The notes beneath the pieces were generated by a model that ran no database searches, was not told the origin of the DNA, and was given only the letters and a program-made list of their open reading frames with translations. Below, one piece after another: positions 5,564 to 5,667 of a DNA stretch of 5,667 bases. A program made the position numbers and the translations under genes. The DNA comes from Gemmatimonadota bacterium (GTDB taxonomy: Bacteria > Gemmatimonadota > Gemmatimonadetes > Palauibacterales > Palauibacteraceae), in assembly GCA_023554435.1 (NCBI GenBank), contig JAMJQV010000087.1, positions 1 through 5,667 of the forward strand. The letters run 5' to 3'. Within the stretch, counting starts at the first letter, position 1, and the number at the start of each line of letters is the position of its first letter.

Positions 5564-5667
5564 TGATCGATCGGGATGGCCGGCTCGGACACCTGCTGGG
5601 GGACTGGGTGGCCTGGTCCGCTCGGCATGCCCGGGTGGTGACCGGGCTCAGTCTCGTCATGCTGGTG
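5563..5667 (+). CDS. N-terminus of a probable RND/MMPL-type exporter (partial, HpnN-like)
   Basis: Thirty-five codons are visible before the window ends. They read as a short cytoplasmic start (MIDRDGRLGHLLGDW), then WVAWSARHARVV, then the beginning of a hydrophobic segment (VVTGLSLVMLV). A short amphipathic start ending in R/HxxxV just before the first membrane helix is characteristic of RND and MMPL transporters, including the hopanoid-associated HpnN. Direct coupling to a lipid glycosyltransferase supports a lipid exporter, since HpnI-like and HpnN-like genes occur together in hopanoid loci. With only the N-terminus present the family call is tentative; another polytopic membrane protein is possible. 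Confidence 0.5.
   Translation, partial: MIDRDGRLGHLLGDWVAWSARHARVVTGLSLVMLV

Overview
The window is GC-rich, tightly packed bacterial DNA with five recognisable genes plus a possible fragment at the left edge. The GWxTD-family secreted protein, the GC-rich codon use and the gene style (signal-peptide proteins, TPR proteins) point to Gemmatimonadota or a close relative. This taxonomic call is an inference from protein families; the window has no rRNA or other marker gene.

Layout, left to right. (1) 88-1284 (+): a secreted, cysteine-free protein whose order of motifs matches the two-domain type II copper monooxygenase fold (peptidylglycine alpha-hydroxylating monooxygenase, PHM). It ends in a His/Met-rich tail that looks metal-binding. 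(2) 1285-3375 (-): a 696-residue exported GWxTD-family protein. Its stop codon abuts the stop of the first gene with no base between them. (3) 3386-4027 (-): a membrane-anchored TPR protein, 10 bp upstream of the GWxTD gene and almost certainly in the same operon. (4) 4065-4340 (+): a 91-residue DUF4031-like protein, divergent from the TPR gene across only 37 bp. (5) 4337-5563 (+): a membrane glycosyltransferase of the ceramide glucosyltransferase/HpnI type (GT21-like), whose ATG overlaps the preceding stop. (6) 5563-5667+ (+): the N-terminus of a probable RND/MMPL-type exporter, again with overlapping stop and start and cut by the window end.

How they fit together. The two minus-strand genes form a TPR-GWxTD pair at the cell envelope. 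The three plus-strand genes on the right form a translationally coupled operon. Its second and third members suggest glycosylation of a membrane lipid (hopanoid, ceramide or similar) followed by lipid transport; the small DUF4031-like protein has no known role in this. The leftmost gene is probably a separate unit for copper-dependent oxidation or copper handling outside the cytoplasm. There is no tRNA, rRNA, CRISPR array, insertion sequence or convincing intrinsic terminator. Nothing here looks like a defence system. The most unusual points are the PHM-like protein with an apparent His-to-Met change at one copper ligand, the zero-base convergent junction, and a possible leaderless promoter in the 37-bp divergent gap.
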